Made by a program: the position numbers and the translations under genes
In this document: one piece after another, positions 32,218 through 41,780 of the stretch
Numbering within the stretch: the first letter of the stretch is position 1
Layout: every line of letters begins with the position of its first letter
Origin: Chitinophagaceae bacterium
Lineage (GTDB): Bacteria; Bacteroidota; Bacteroidia; Chitinophagales; Chitinophagaceae
Reading direction: 5' to 3'
Length of the DNA: 64,000 nucleotides
Assembly: GCA_021151685.1 (NCBI GenBank)
Contig: JAGKWS010000014.1
Location: forward strand, 15,733 to 79,732
Notes under the pieces: generated by a model
Databases searched by the model: none
Told to the model about the DNA's origin: nothing
The model's input: only the letters and a program-made list of their open reading frames with translations

Positions 32218-33873
32218 ATGGATATGACTACACAGCATCGTGTTATCAGAGCTCCGAGGGGCGCGCAACTGACGTGTAAGAACTGGGTAACAGAGGCTGC
32301 TTACCGGATGATACAGAACAATTTGGATCCGGAAGTGGCAGAGCGTCCGGAGGATTTGGTGGTATATGGTGGCATAGGCAAGGCAGCCCGTAACTGGCCC
32401 GCATTCGATAAGATATTGGAATGCCTGCGCAACCTGGAGGAGGATGAAACGCTGATAGTGCAGAGTGGCAAGCCGGTGGGGGTGCTGCGCTCGCATAAAA
32501 ATGCACCGCGTGTACTGATAGCCAATAGCAATCTGGTAGGTAACTGGGCCAATTGGGAGCACTTTCGCGAGTTGGAGGCCAAGGGCTTGATGATGTACGG
32601 CCAAATGACGGCCGGTAGTTGGATATACATTGGTTCGCAAGGTATTGTACAGGGTACGTACGAAACCTACCTGAGCCTTGCCGACAAACATTATGGTGGC
32701 ACCCTGAAGGGTACGCTGAATGTGACGGCCGGTCTTGGTGGTATGGGAGGGGCTCAGCCATTGGCTATTACCATGAATGAAGGCGTGTGTTTGGCCGCCG
32801 AGATAGAAGAGTGGCGTATACTGAAGCGTATAGAAACCCGCTATCTGGACAAGTGGACGAGCAATATAGACGAAGCCATAGACTGGTCGCTTGATGCCAA
32901 AGCCAAAGGCGAGCGGGTATCTATTGGGGTATGCTGCAACGTGGTAGACCTGCTGCAACGCCTGCTGGACCGCAACATAACCCCCGATACACTGACCGAC
33001 CAGACATCGGCACACGATGCGCTGATAGGTTACTTCCCCCAGAATATGACGGTGGCTGAGGCCAATGTACTGCGCAGGCAGAACCCGGCAGAATACGAAC
33101 GTTTGTCGCTGGATACGATGGCACGCCACGTAGCGCAAATGCTGGAGCTGCAGAGCCGTGGTGCTATTACCTTCGACTATGGTAACAACCTGCGCGGCCA
33201 GGCGAAGGATAAACGCCATGTGATGAACGCATTTAACTTCCCCGGCTTTGTACCTGCATACATACGTCCGCTGTTTTGTGAGGGCAAGGGCCCCTTCCGC
33301 TGGGTAGCATTGAGTGGTGACCCCGAGGATATATATACTACTGATAAAGCCCTGATGGAGCTGTTCCCCGAAAATAAGGGACTGCACCGTTGGCTGACTA
33401 TGGCCCGCGAGCGCATAGCGTTTCAGGGCTTGCCCGCCCGTATTTGCTGGCTGGGTATGGGCGACCGCGAAAAGGCAGGGCTGCTCTTCAATGAGTTGGT
33501 ACGTACAGGCAAGGTAAAGGCACCGATTGTTATTGGTCGCGACCATTTGGATACGGGCTCTGTAGCATCGCCCAACCGCGAGACAGAAGCCATGAAAGAC
33601 GGTAGCGATGCCGTAGCCGACTGGCCGATACTGAATGCACTTGTGAACACGGCAGGGGGTGCCAGTTGGGTATCCTTCCATCATGGTGGTGGTGTGGGTA
33701 TGGGCTATAGCCTGCATGCCGGTATGGTGATAGTGGCCGATGGTACTGCCGATGCTGAAGAACGCCTGCGCCGTGTGCTGCACAACGACCCTGCTATGGG
33801 CGTTATCCGTCATGCCGATGCCGGCTATGATGAGGCGATTGCCACCGGCGAGGAATTTGGTTTGAATTTGTAA
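32218..33873 (+). CDS. hutU: Urocanate hydratase
   Basis: 551 residues, the family length. It converts urocanate to imidazolone propionate using tightly bound NAD+ in histidine breakdown. Highly characteristic segments are [54 protein letters not shown] and [19 protein letters not shown]. It stands alone here, with no hutH, hutI or hutG nearby. A terminator just after the stop separates it from the next gene. Confidence 0.97.
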   Translation: MDMTTQHRVIRAPRGAQLTCKNWVTEAAYRMIQNNLDPEVAERPEDLVVYGGIGKAARNWPAFDKILECLRNLEEDETLIVQSGKPVGVLRSHKNAPRVLIANSNLVGNWANWEHFRELEAKGLMMYGQMTAGSWIYIGSQGIVQGTYETYLSLADKHYGGTLKGTLNVTAGLGGMGGAQPLAITMNEGVCLAAEIEEWRILKRIETRYLDKWTSNIDEAIDWSLDAKAKGERVSIGVCCNVVDLLQRLLDRNITPDTLTDQTSAHDALIGYFPQNMTVAEANVLRRQNPAEYERLSLDTMARHVAQMLELQSRGAITFDYGNNLRGQAKDKRHVMNAFNFPGFVPAYIRPLFCEGKGPFRWVALSGDPEDIYTTDKALMELFPENKGLHRWLTMARERIAFQGLPARICWLGMGDREKAGLLFNELVRTGKVKAPIVIGRDHLDTGSVASPNRETEAMKDGSDAVADWPILNALVNTAGGASWVSFHHGGGVGMGYSLHAGMVIVADGTADAEERLRRVLHNDPAMGVIRHADAGYDEAIATGEEFGLNL

Positions 33874-33889
33874 TTGGGTAATAGATTTG

Positions 33890-33937
33890 TCCGGCAATGC
33901 TTCCAGAAAAGGGAGTATTGCCGGATTTTTTATTTTT
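33890..33937 (+). terminator. Rho-independent terminator after hutU
   Basis: TCCGGCAAT (33890-33898) pairs with ATTGCCGGA (33917-33925), followed by a long T-rich run. It lies inside the longer open frame of the next gene, which shows that frame's true start is downstream. Confidence 0.85.
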
Positions 33938-33972
33938 ATTGGCGGTATCTCTCAGTTGTTTTCAGCAACTTT

Positions 33973-35511
33973 ATGCACTGTATGGGTCGTAGTATTTTAT
34001 TGGGTGTGGCATGGCTACTGGTTGCGGGTACATTGCATGCGCAGCGTGCTGTGCCTGTAGATACGGGCAGTGTGCCCATGGTGTTGCGCCAGCCCGATAG
34101 CCGTTTAATTTACTTTGCGGCTACAGGGGGCAACTTTTACTCGGACAGGCTCTATGCCAGTGGCGAGGTAGATGATGCGTACAATGGTATCAGAACATCG
34201 AAAAAGGCATGGGGGCCTGCGGGCAGTTGCCGAACACGTACGGCCACGCTGGACAAATGGAACCGAATATTGATAGCAGGGAGTTGCCGCAAGGCGGGGC
34301 ATTCGGTGCCTACGCTGGTGCGTCTGAACAAGACTGGCGACCCTGATGGCGACTTTGAAGGTATGGTGCAGCCGGCAGTGGGCGATTCGGCTCGTTTTGA
34401 AGCTATGGTGCCCCTGCCCGATGAGCGTATGATGGGTGTGGGTACCTGCTGGACGAGTGGGGTGGCGCATCTATTTCTTTCGGGCCACCAATACAATGGT
34501 GCGCGCGATGAACGCTTTGGCACGGCCGGTGTACTAATAGACGAAACCCTGCCCGGTAGTGTGTATGCCATAGGGGCAGCCCGGCAGCCAGATGGCAAGC
34601 TGGTGGTGTGCGCCAATGCCGTAACCGACGATAGCACAGCTATGCTGCTGGTGCGCTATGCGCCCGGTGGCAACCGCGATATGTCTTTTGGGCAGAATGG
34701 TGCGGTAGCACTTTCAGAAGGGGGCAATGCAACAATATGGGGAAGGAAGATGCTGATGCTGGCTGATGGCGGTATACAAGCGGGCGGTACTATTACCAAT
34801 GCCGATGGCAGTAAAACACTGTTTTTGGCAAAATATACCGCCAACGGACAGGCCGATACTACTTTTGGTAAAGGCGGTGTGACAAAAATACCGCTTATGG
34901 CCAGTGGGCGTATGGATGATATGGCTTTCCTGCCCGATAGTGGCTTGCTAATATCGGCCACGGGCAAGGCAAAAGCGGTAATGAACGGGTCGCGGCAGAT
35001 ATTGCTGCGATGCAATGCTGCCGGCAAGCTGGATAGCGCATGGGGCTATGGGGCCCCCAACGGTATTAAACCGCAGATACTGAAAAATGGTGCATTGGCG
35101 GTGGGGCATTCTATTGCAGTATCGCCACTGGACGGGCGGGCATATGCCATTAGCGAAATGACGGAAGCCGGTAAGCCCGAAACTTCGGTGTACCTGAGTG
35201 CGTTTTTGCAGAGTAATGATTTGGGAATAGTGGATATGGCCGATAGACGGCGGCAAAATCTGGTATATCCGTTGTTGGTAGAGGGTGGTATTAGCTTCGA
35301 TTATGAGTTGGTAGACAGCCAGCGTGTGACCGTTACCGTAACAGACGAGGCCGGGAAAACGCTAAGTACTATTGCCCAAAACGAACTGAAGCAGGAAGGA
35401 GAACATCAACTGACGGTGCCGCTGCCGGCAACATGGCCCGCAGGGCGATACGTAGTGATATTGGCTACATCGGAAGACAAGAAAACAAGTATAGACATTT
35501 TTAAGAAATAG
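33973..35511 (+). CDS. Secreted delta-60 repeat beta-propeller protein
   Basis: 512 residues with a signal peptide from the ATG at 33973 (or 33982): MGRSILLGVAWLLVAGTLHAQ. Multiple delta-60 repeats of the form (L/F)xR(Y)xxxGxxDxxFGxxG are visible, such as LLVRYAPGGNRDMSFGQNG and FLAKYTANGQADTTFGKGG. They suggest a beta-propeller. The C-terminus (VTVTVTDEAGKTLSTIAQ ... PAGRYVVILATSEDKKTSIDIFKK) is a T9SS-like sorting tail of less typical form. The role is unknown and it is probably surface-exposed. The ispF start follows after two bases, so the two genes share a transcript. Confidence 0.8.
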   Translation: MHCMGRSILLGVAWLLVAGTLHAQRAVPVDTGSVPMVLRQPDSRLIYFAATGGNFYSDRLYASGEVDDAYNGIRTSKKAWGPAGSCRTRTATLDKWNRILIAGSCRKAGHSVPTLVRLNKTGDPDGDFEGMVQPAVGDSARFEAMVPLPDERMMGVGTCWTSGVAHLFLSGHQYNGARDERFGTAGVLIDETLPGSVYAIGAARQPDGKLVVCANAVTDDSTAMLLVRYAPGGNRDMSFGQNGAVALSEGGNATIWGRKMLMLADGGIQAGGTITNADGSKTLFLAKYTANGQADTTFGKGGVTKIPLMASGRMDDMAFLPDSGLLISATGKAKAVMNGSRQILLRCNAAGKLDSAWGYGAPNGIKPQILKNGALAVGHSIAVSPLDGRAYAISEMTEAGKPETSVYLSAFLQSNDLGIVDMADRRRQNLVYPLLVEGGISFDYELVDSQRVTVTVTDEAGKTLSTIAQNELKQEGEHQLTVPLPATWPAGRYVVILATSEDKKTSIDIFKK

Positions 35512-35513
35512 CT

Positions 35514-35990
35514 ATGTACCGTATAGGACAGGGAATAGATTTCCACAAGATGGTGGAAGGACGCGAGTTTTGGTTGGGTGGAGTGCTGATACCGCATACC
35601 AGGGGAGCTTTGGGCCACTCTGATGCCGATGTGTTGCTGCATGCCATTTGCGATGCCCTGCTGGGTGCGCTGGCACTGGGCGACATTGGCCATCATTTTC
35701 CCGATACCGACCCTGCTTACAAGGGTATAGATAGCAAGCTGCTACTGGCCCATACCTACAAAATTATTCGCGAAAAGGGCTACAAAGTAGTGAACGTAGA
35801 CAGTACCATACTGCTGCAAGCCCCCAAGATAAAGAAGTATGCCGATGCCATGCGTGCTGCCATTGCCAGTATACTGGAGCTAACGACAGACGATGTATCG
35901 GTAAAGGCCACCACTACCGAAACACTTAGCTTTATAGGCCGCGAAGAGGGCATAGTGGCTACGGCCAATGTGCTGCTGGTACGAGGGTAG
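35514..35990 (+). CDS. ispF: 2-C-methyl-D-erythritol 2,4-cyclodiphosphate synthase
   Basis: 158 residues, normal length. It is an MEP-pathway enzyme of isoprenoid precursor synthesis. Metal ligands are in GQGIDFHKM (Asp 9, His 11) and His 43 in DADVLLHAICDALLGAL. The HFPDTDPAYKGIDS loop and the C-terminal TTTETLSFIGREEGI match. Here it starts two bases after an unrelated secreted protein gene, so expression is probably coupled to it. Confidence 0.96.
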   Translation: MYRIGQGIDFHKMVEGREFWLGGVLIPHTRGALGHSDADVLLHAICDALLGALALGDIGHHFPDTDPAYKGIDSKLLLAHTYKIIREKGYKVVNVDSTILLQAPKIKKYADAMRAAIASILELTTDDVSVKATTTETLSFIGREEGIVATANVLLVRG

Positions 35991-36001
35991 GGAAAGTGCG
36001 C

Positions 36002-36361
36002 TTAATATGCTTGAATTAATATCTCGGCCGGTATGTGCAAGCTTTCGGAGAGCTTTCTGATCATGGATAAGCTCAATTTGCGTTTCCCGGAGAGAATTTC
36101 GGATTTTCTGGAACGGTTGCCCAGAAGTTTTGACAATTCAGTTTCCGACATATTCATTTGCTCCAATCTGAATCTTATTGCCTCCAATGGATTGGGAGGA
36201 GGTACAGGATAGTGCTGTTCCTCATATTCTTTTACAAGAATAGACAGCACCTCCAGTTCGTCCGACTCGATGGAACCCGGAACAAGGTCTTGTTGCATCA
36301 GTGCATAGATGCGTGATAACGCATCTTGATATTGGTTGTCATTTTTGATGGGCTTTATCAT
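36002..36361 (-). CDS. HigA-like XRE antitoxin, without an adjacent toxin
   Basis: 119 residues. The N-terminal half is helical and acidic (DNQYQDALSRIYALMQQD). The C-terminal HTH is of the HigA/XRE type: NMSETELSKLLGNRSRKSEILSGKRKLSLSMIRKLSESLHIPAEILI. HigB toxin genes normally lie just upstream, but the 28 bases upstream lead straight into the yggS stop, and ispF is convergent on the other side. It is therefore an orphan antitoxin or a stand-alone regulator. It starts 28 bases after yggS and may be read through from it. Confidence 0.82.
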   Translation of the reverse strand: MIKPIKNDNQYQDALSRIYALMQQDLVPGSIESDELEVLSILVKEYEEQHYPVPPPNPLEAIRFRLEQMNMSETELSKLLGNRSRKSEILSGKRKLSLSMIRKLSESLHIPAEILIQAY

Positions 36362-36389
36362 GTGGCGTTTTTATGCTTACTACTTTTCT

Positions 36390-37061
36390 CTACCTGCTCC
36401 CAAACAACATACTACCCACTCTTACCATGTTGCCGCCTTCTGCGAGGGCCAGTTTGTAGTCGGCACTCATGCCTATAGACTTGAGTGCGAAATAGGGTTT
36501 GGCAAAAAAAGTGGTTTCGGCAAGGTGCTGGAAAAAGTTGTTGAGCCGGGCAAATTCGCTGCGTATCTGTGCTTCGTTGTCAGTGTTCGATGCCATGCCC
36601 ATCAGGCCGCAGATGCGTATGTTGGCAAACTGCTCTGGTTGGGCTGCAACGTGTTCCAGCAAGCCAAATATCTCGGCCTCTTCCATGCCAAATTTGGTGT
36701 CTTCATCTGCTATGTACATCTGTAGCAGCACATCTATAGTGCGGTTGTTTTTGGCGGCCTGCTTGCTTATTTCCTGTAGTAGTTTGGTGCTGTCTACAGC
36801 ATGTATCAGGTGTACAAAGGGGGCTATGTACTTTATCTTGTTGCTTTGCAAGTGCCCTATAAAATGCCAATGAATATCGGAAGGCAAAACTGCTTGTTTA
36901 TCTACCAACTCCTGCACATAATTTTCACCAAAGTGCCGCTGCCCCAGTTGGTACAGCTCCATAATGTCGGTAGCGGGTTTGGTTTTAGATACCGCTATCA
37001 GTGTGGCACCTGCCGCATTCAGTTCATTGGTTAGTTGCTCCCAGTTGGCTTTGTGAATCAT
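36390..37061 (-). CDS. YggS family PLP homeostasis protein
   Basis: 223 residues from the ATG at 37061; a longer frame to 37088 runs into the recQ terminator. The PLP-binding Lys is in LIAVSKTKPAT. QLGQRHFGENYVQEL, HWHFIGHLQSNKIKYIAPFVHLIHAVDS and LRI-type CGLMGMAS are characteristic. The C-terminal SIGMSADYKLALAEGGNMVRVGSMLFG is intact. These single-domain TIM-barrel proteins buffer pyridoxal phosphate and have no known catalytic reaction. A hairpin terminator separates it from the upstream recQ gene. Confidence 0.93.
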   Translation of the reverse strand: MIHKANWEQLTNELNAAGATLIAVSKTKPATDIMELYQLGQRHFGENYVQELVDKQAVLPSDIHWHFIGHLQSNKIKYIAPFVHLIHAVDSTKLLQEISKQAAKNNRTIDVLLQMYIADEDTKFGMEEAEIFGLLEHVAAQPEQFANIRICGLMGMASNTDNEAQIRSEFARLNNFFQHLAETTFFAKPYFALKSIGMSADYKLALAEGGNMVRVGSMLFGSR

Positions 37062-37077
37062 GATGCCTGCAAAAATA

Positions 37078-37106
37078 AGGCCGGGCAACCCAATGTTACC
37101 CGGCCT
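37078..37106 (-). terminator. Terminator after recQ
   Basis: AGGCCGGG (37078-37085) pairs with CCCGGCCT (37099-37106). Read on the minus strand the stem is followed by TTATTTTT. Confidence 0.8.
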
Positions 37107-37127
37107 GTATCTATTATTTTGATGCCA

Positions 37128-39350
37128 TTAGTTGGCGTACTCGCTCATAAACTTGATACGCATCATTTTCAGATGCTCTATGGTTACATCGCGGTCCTTA
37201 AACTCTTCGTAGGCACTTTCCATATCATCGTCCTGACTGTTGCGGAAATAGTCGAAGATATCTTCTTGTTCGTACTCGTCCAGCTCTTGTTCCAGGCAGT
37301 AGTCCAGATTGAGGCGGGTGCCACTGGCCACAATGGTTTCCATTTCTACCAACAAATCTTGTAGCGATAGCCCTTTGGTTTTGGCAATGGTTTCCAGCGG
37401 TATTTTTTTGTCTATGTTCTGAATGATGAACACCTTCATGCCGCTTTTGTTCACCACGCTCTTCATCACAAAGTCATCGGGTCTCACAATGTCGTTCTCC
37501 TCTACATATTTGGCTATCATTTCTACAAACTTCTTGCCATAGCGTAGTGCCTTGCCCTTGCTTACGCCCTGTATTTTTTCCAGTTCGGCAAGGGTAGTAG
37601 GGTAGTTGGTAGCCATGTCTTCCAGCGAGTTCTCGAGGAAGATGACAAATGGAGGCAGGTTTTTTTCGCGTGCTACCTGCTTGCGCAGGTCTTTCAGCAT
37701 CTCGAAGAGTTGCGGATCGGTAGTGGCAGGGCCGGCTGCGCCGCCGCTCACTTCATCATCATCGGCAGTGGCATCTTCGTAGTTGTGGTTCAGGGCCACC
37801 ATGATAGAGTAGGGCTTTTTGTGGAATTTCTGTCCCTTCTCGGTAATTTTCAGCAGGCCATATTCTTCTATGTCCTTCCGTATCATGCCTTCCAGCATCA
37901 TTTGCCGTATCAGCGAGTTCCAGAAGTTGGCATCCATACCCATTACCAACCCCGAGCCGAATGATTTCAGCTTGTCGTGGCGGAAGGTGTGTATCTGCGG
38001 ATTGGCACGGCCCAATATGATGTTGACCACATAGTCTATACCAAAGCGTTCGTCCAGTTCTTTTATGGTGTCCAGCGTTATTTTGATGCTGTCTTTTACT
38101 TCCAGTTTTTCTTTAGGGTTGCGGCAGTTGTCGCAGTTGCCACAGTTTTCCTGCTTGTACACCTCGCCAAAGTAGTGTAGCAGCAGCTTGCGGCGGCAAA
38201 CGCCACTTTCTACATACGCCAATGTTTCTGATATGAGTTGTGCGCCCATTTCGCGTTCGCTCAGCGGCTTGTCGCGCATCAGGTGCTCCAGTTTCTGCAC
38301 ATCTTTGTGCGAGTAGTAGAGCAGGCATTTGCCTTCCAGCCCGTCGCGGCCGCCACGGCCGGTTTCCTGATAGTAGTTTTCCAGACTCTTGGGTATGTTG
38401 TAGTGTATCACAAACCGCACATCGGGTTTGTCTATACCCATACCAAAGGCTATAGTGGCCACAATTACATCTACTTTTTCCAGCAAAAACTGGTCTTGTC
38501 GCTGCGAGCGTACCTGAGCCTCCAGACCGGCATGGTATGCTACTGCACTAATACCATTGGCTTGCAGGGTTTGGGCCAGTTCTTCGGTGGTTTTACGATT
38601 TAGTGTGTAAATGATACCGCTTTTACCCTTCATGGTATTGATAAATTTCACAATACTCTTCAGTGCTTGTTCCTTGCTGGTTTTTGGCACAATTTCGTAG
38701 TACAGGTTGGGCCTGTTGAAGGAGTCTATGAAGATATTGGGTGTACGCAGTGTAAGGTTCTTTACTATGTCGTCCTGCACCTTGGGGGTTGCCGTAGCAG
38801 TAAGAGCAATTATGGGCAGGTTCGGATTGATCATGTCAATCATATCGCGAAGTTTGCGATACTCCGGACGGAAGTCGTGGCCCCATTCCGAGATACAGTG
38901 CGCTTCGTCTACCGCTACAAAAGATATGTTGAGGTCTGAGAAGAATGATATGTTTTCTTGTTTTGTAAGGGTTTCTGGTGCCACATACAGCATTTTTGTG
39001 CGGCCATCGGTCAGGTCGGCTTTCACTTTTTTCTGCTGTGCCTTGCTGAGGGTAGAGTTCAGAAAGTGGGCTATATTGTCGCTGTCGCTGTAGCCACGTA
39101 TCAGGTCTACCTGGTTTTTCATCAGGGCTATGAGGGGCGATACAATAATGGCAACACCCTCGCTGAGTAGTGCGGGCAATTGGTAACACATAGATTTGCC
39201 ACCGCCTGTTGGCATGATAACAAACGTATCGGTGCCAGATAGAATACTCTTTATAATTTTTTCCTGCTCGCCCTTAAACGAGTCGAAGCCGAAATAGCGT
39301 TGCAATTCTTTTTTAAGATTCACTTTCGCACCACTGCCTACTGCATTCAT
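37128..39350 (-). CDS. recQ: ATP-dependent DNA helicase RecQ
   Basis: 740 residues from the ATG at 39350. The Walker A is MPTGGGKS near 46-53, DEAH is in VDEAHCISEWGHDFRPEY, and the helicase C motif is TGRGGRDG. The RecQ zinc subdomain has YVESGVCRRKLLL and CGNCDNCRNP. The winged-helix RQC is followed by an HRDC-like helical region (FVIFLENSLEDMATNYPTTLAELEKIQGVSKGKALRYGKKF). About 120 more residues extend past the HRDC and end in acidic DYCLEQELDEYEQEDIFDYF, longer than E. coli RecQ. It unwinds recombination and replication intermediates. Confidence 0.96.
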   Translation of the reverse strand: MNAVGSGAKVNLKKELQRYFGFDSFKGEQEKIIKSILSGTDTFVIMPTGGGKSMCYQLPALLSEGVAIIVSPLIALMKNQVDLIRGYSDSDNIAHFLNSTLSKAQQKKVKADLTDGRTKMLYVAPETLTKQENISFFSDLNISFVAVDEAHCISEWGHDFRPEYRKLRDMIDMINPNLPIIALTATATPKVQDDIVKNLTLRTPNIFIDSFNRPNLYYEIVPKTSKEQALKSIVKFINTMKGKSGIIYTLNRKTTEELAQTLQANGISAVAYHAGLEAQVRSQRQDQFLLEKVDVIVATIAFGMGIDKPDVRFVIHYNIPKSLENYYQETGRGGRDGLEGKCLLYYSHKDVQKLEHLMRDKPLSEREMGAQLISETLAYVESGVCRRKLLLHYFGEVYKQENCGNCDNCRNPKEKLEVKDSIKITLDTIKELDERFGIDYVVNIILGRANPQIHTFRHDKLKSFGSGLVMGMDANFWNSLIRQMMLEGMIRKDIEEYGLLKITEKGQKFHKKPYSIMVALNHNYEDATADDDEVSGGAAGPATTDPQLFEMLKDLRKQVAREKNLPPFVIFLENSLEDMATNYPTTLAELEKIQGVSKGKALRYGKKFVEMIAKYVEENDIVRPDDFVMKSVVNKSGMKVFIIQNIDKKIPLETIAKTKGLSLQDLLVEMETIVASGTRLNLDYCLEQELDEYEQEDIFDYFRNSQDDDMESAYEEFKDRDVTIEHLKMMRIKFMSEYAN

Positions 39351-39485
39351 ACACAATATATTAACTGAAAGTTATAAAAATTTCCCCGCAGAAACAAGGG
39401 GGAAATTGATTTTTTTTAGATAAGTCTGCGAATTTACGACTGTTAAGTTAATATACTTTGTTGGTAATTGCAATAGTTTTGTTAT

Positions 39486-39521
39486 AAAAGAGGGCGGTCA
39501 CTTTTTGTGCCGCCCTCTTTT
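39486..39521 (-). terminator. Terminator after the S8 peptidase gene
   Basis: AAAAGAGGGCGG (39486-39497) pairs perfectly with CCGCCCTCTTTT (39510-39521), and CAC/GTG extends it inward. It lies 20 bases after the stop of the minus-strand gene. Confidence 0.85.
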
Positions 39522-39541
39522 ATATGGTTATTATCTGTTGG

Positions 39542-41593
39542 TTATTGAATCATTGTTTTCAGCACATTTTCCCTTGTTCCGTCAGATATGTGGGTAAGAT
39601 AAAGGCCTGCATTTAAGCCTTGTAGCGATACCTCTATCTTGTTTTGACCAATGTTTACAGGTTGTAGTTTGTGGTATACTTGTTTGCCCGATATGTCGAA
39701 AATTTGTATGGTTACTGTTGTAGCTCCTGTATTGTTTAGCAATATGCTAAAGTTGCCGCTGTTGGGGTTGGGATACAGCAGGCAGTCGATAGGATTGGGT
39801 GACAGTGTATTTTTTACCATTACTTGTGCAGCCATGTTGCGCAGGGCTGCATAAGCATTTACCTTGCCGGCACCCCATGTGTTGCTGCCACCGGCGGGTA
39901 TGGCGCCTGTGGGGCCATACGAAGTATCGAAAGAGCTTACAGATGATGCCAGTGCCATGCCGGGGCCGGTGATGTCGGGTTTCACGCGGCCATCGGGCAA
40001 TGGGCCAAGGCTGGAGAACGGCGCAATACGGCCATTGATAGCACCGGGGTAAGACAATGCCGCTCCATTGATGTTGGTGAAGGAAGCCTTGCTGACATAT
40101 GCCCCCACGCCCAGTGCAGTGCGGCTACTGGTATAGTCCGATACCGTCATGCGGGTATCGCCCGATACGGCAAAAGGATACCCCAGTTTCTTAAAGGCGC
40201 CGTAGTACCCTACTGGTGGGTGTACATAACCAGTCCACATGTTGATGGTGCCCGATGTGCCGGTGGCCGTAAGGCATATATTGTTGCTGGTGAAGCTATG
40301 GAAGTACACCAGTGCATGTGGTTTGCCGTTATACTCAGATGGTATCATGGTTGCCGATACAGTAACCGGATGACCATCGGACCCCATGAGTGTGTATGTA
40401 TGAGAGGTGTCCGACATGCAAATGTTAAGCGTAGAGTCTGTGACCGAGGCTCCGTTGTAGAGTTTCACACCCAAACAGAACGATTTGGCTGTGTCTCCCC
40501 ATATATCTATCCATGTCTTTTGGTTGGCACTGTCCAGCGCAGGGTCGAAGGTGATGAACGTGCTTACAGAAGGCGATGCGGTAGTAAATGTTTTTTGCAG
40601 GTGCAGGGTGTCGCCGCCGCTGTTGCCGGCACTACAGGCAAATATTTTGCCGGGGCCGGTAAGTGCATCACACGCCTGGCTGAAGAGTGACAAACCATCG
40701 TGTGGGCCAAGGCTGCTACCCCAGCTCAGGTTGACTATGCAGGGTTTGAATACCGATGATGCATAGTTGAAAATGTAGGCAATGCCATCAATAATGTCGG
40801 TAGAGCCACCCGCTGCCCACTGGTTTGGCGCGGGCATAATGCCCACAAATACTAGGTCGGCATCGTAGGCCATACCTCTGTATCTGTTGTTGCCGGGGCT
40901 ACCGTAGCCCGAACCTGCTGCAATGCCCGCCACATGGGTGCCATGGGTGGTGATGGCGGTATCGTACCCGGCAGCACGTATCAGGTAAGGGTCGGTCATT
41001 TCGGCACCATAGGCAAAGCCCATAGGGGGTGTGCCGGGCCGCTTCTGTGCCCATACGCGGCGTACGCGGTACATAGAATGCAGGGTGTCGTAAAAGGTAG
41101 GGTGGTCGTAATCGAAACCCGCATCTATAACGCCTACTACTACGTTTTGCCCGGTAAGTGGCAGTGGCAGATTGATGCCCCGCTGGGCAGAGTCGGCACG
41201 GGTAGCCTTCCTGGCGGCATCGTTCATGGGGCTTATGGGCAGGTCTACATCTATGTTTTGTATGCCCGGCACCTGTGCCAATTCGGCCATTTTTGTGGCG
41301 GGTACCTGTACCGTCCATACCTGTCCGGCCTTAGTGCCTATATGCGCACCCATAGCGGTCAATCCGCCTTCATCTACATCGGCGTACACTTTGATGAATG
41401 CGCTCACATACAGCACGCCATTTATCTGTTTGTACACATATCCTTCCATAGGTTTGCCCGGCGAGTGGGTGGCCGCATCGTGCAGGTACTTACGGGTAGT
41501 GGCAGATAGTACTGCGGTATGGCTGTTGTTGTCTTTTGCCATAGCTATGGTAGCTGGGAGTAACAACAGGGCAAGCAGATATTTTTTGAGCAT
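39542..41593 (-). CDS. S8 subtilisin-like protein lacking the catalytic-serine block, with T9SS sorting domain
   Basis: 683 residues with signal peptide MLKKYLLALLLLPATIAMA. The catalytic Asp (VVGVIDAGFDYDHPTF) and His (THGTHVAGIAAGSGYG) blocks are present. A protease-associated insert follows. The region that should carry GTSMAxP is missing: the sequence passes from KPDITGPGMALASSVSSF directly to GAIPAGGSNTWGAGKVNAY, a join where some 60-80 residues are expected. The protein should be catalytically inactive unless the missing part is a sequencing or assembly loss. A type A sorting domain (LYPNPNSGNFSILLNN ... ENVLKTMIQ) closes it. Confidence 0.88.
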   Translation of the reverse strand: MLKKYLLALLLLPATIAMAKDNNSHTAVLSATTRKYLHDAATHSPGKPMEGYVYKQINGVLYVSAFIKVYADVDEGGLTAMGAHIGTKAGQVWTVQVPATKMAELAQVPGIQNIDVDLPISPMNDAARKATRADSAQRGINLPLPLTGQNVVVGVIDAGFDYDHPTFYDTLHSMYRVRRVWAQKRPGTPPMGFAYGAEMTDPYLIRAAGYDTAITTHGTHVAGIAAGSGYGSPGNNRYRGMAYDADLVFVGIMPAPNQWAAGGSTDIIDGIAYIFNYASSVFKPCIVNLSWGSSLGPHDGLSLFSQACDALTGPGKIFACSAGNSGGDTLHLQKTFTTASPSVSTFITFDPALDSANQKTWIDIWGDTAKSFCLGVKLYNGASVTDSTLNICMSDTSHTYTLMGSDGHPVTVSATMIPSEYNGKPHALVYFHSFTSNNICLTATGTSGTINMWTGYVHPPVGYYGAFKKLGYPFAVSGDTRMTVSDYTSSRTALGVGAYVSKASFTNINGAALSYPGAINGRIAPFSSLGPLPDGRVKPDITGPGMALASSVSSFDTSYGPTGAIPAGGSNTWGAGKVNAYAALRNMAAQVMVKNTLSPNPIDCLLYPNPNSGNFSILLNNTGATTVTIQIFDISGKQVYHKLQPVNIGQNKIEVSLQGLNAGLYLTHISDGTRENVLKTMIQ

Positions 41594-41780
41594 GATTGTA
41601 TCGTTTTATTAGCCTGAGAAGTACTCGCCAGCCTTGATGGACAAGCGCGTGACAAAGGCTGTTTATATATTCCCAAAAATACGTTAATGTAATGGAATGT
41701 GCGGTATTCGGCCTGCAATTGCCTGTACCATACCGCAAAGGGTACCAATATTTAGTATTTTGCCGCTGCATCTATACGTT

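Noticed and set aside
32191..33897. Minus-strand 568-residue frame opposite hutU
   Set aside because: A shadow of the strongly coding urocanate hydratase gene on the other strand.
33874..33972. Upstream extension of the delta-60 repeat protein
   Set aside because: It would translate through the hutU terminator hairpin and removes the signal peptide from the N-terminus.
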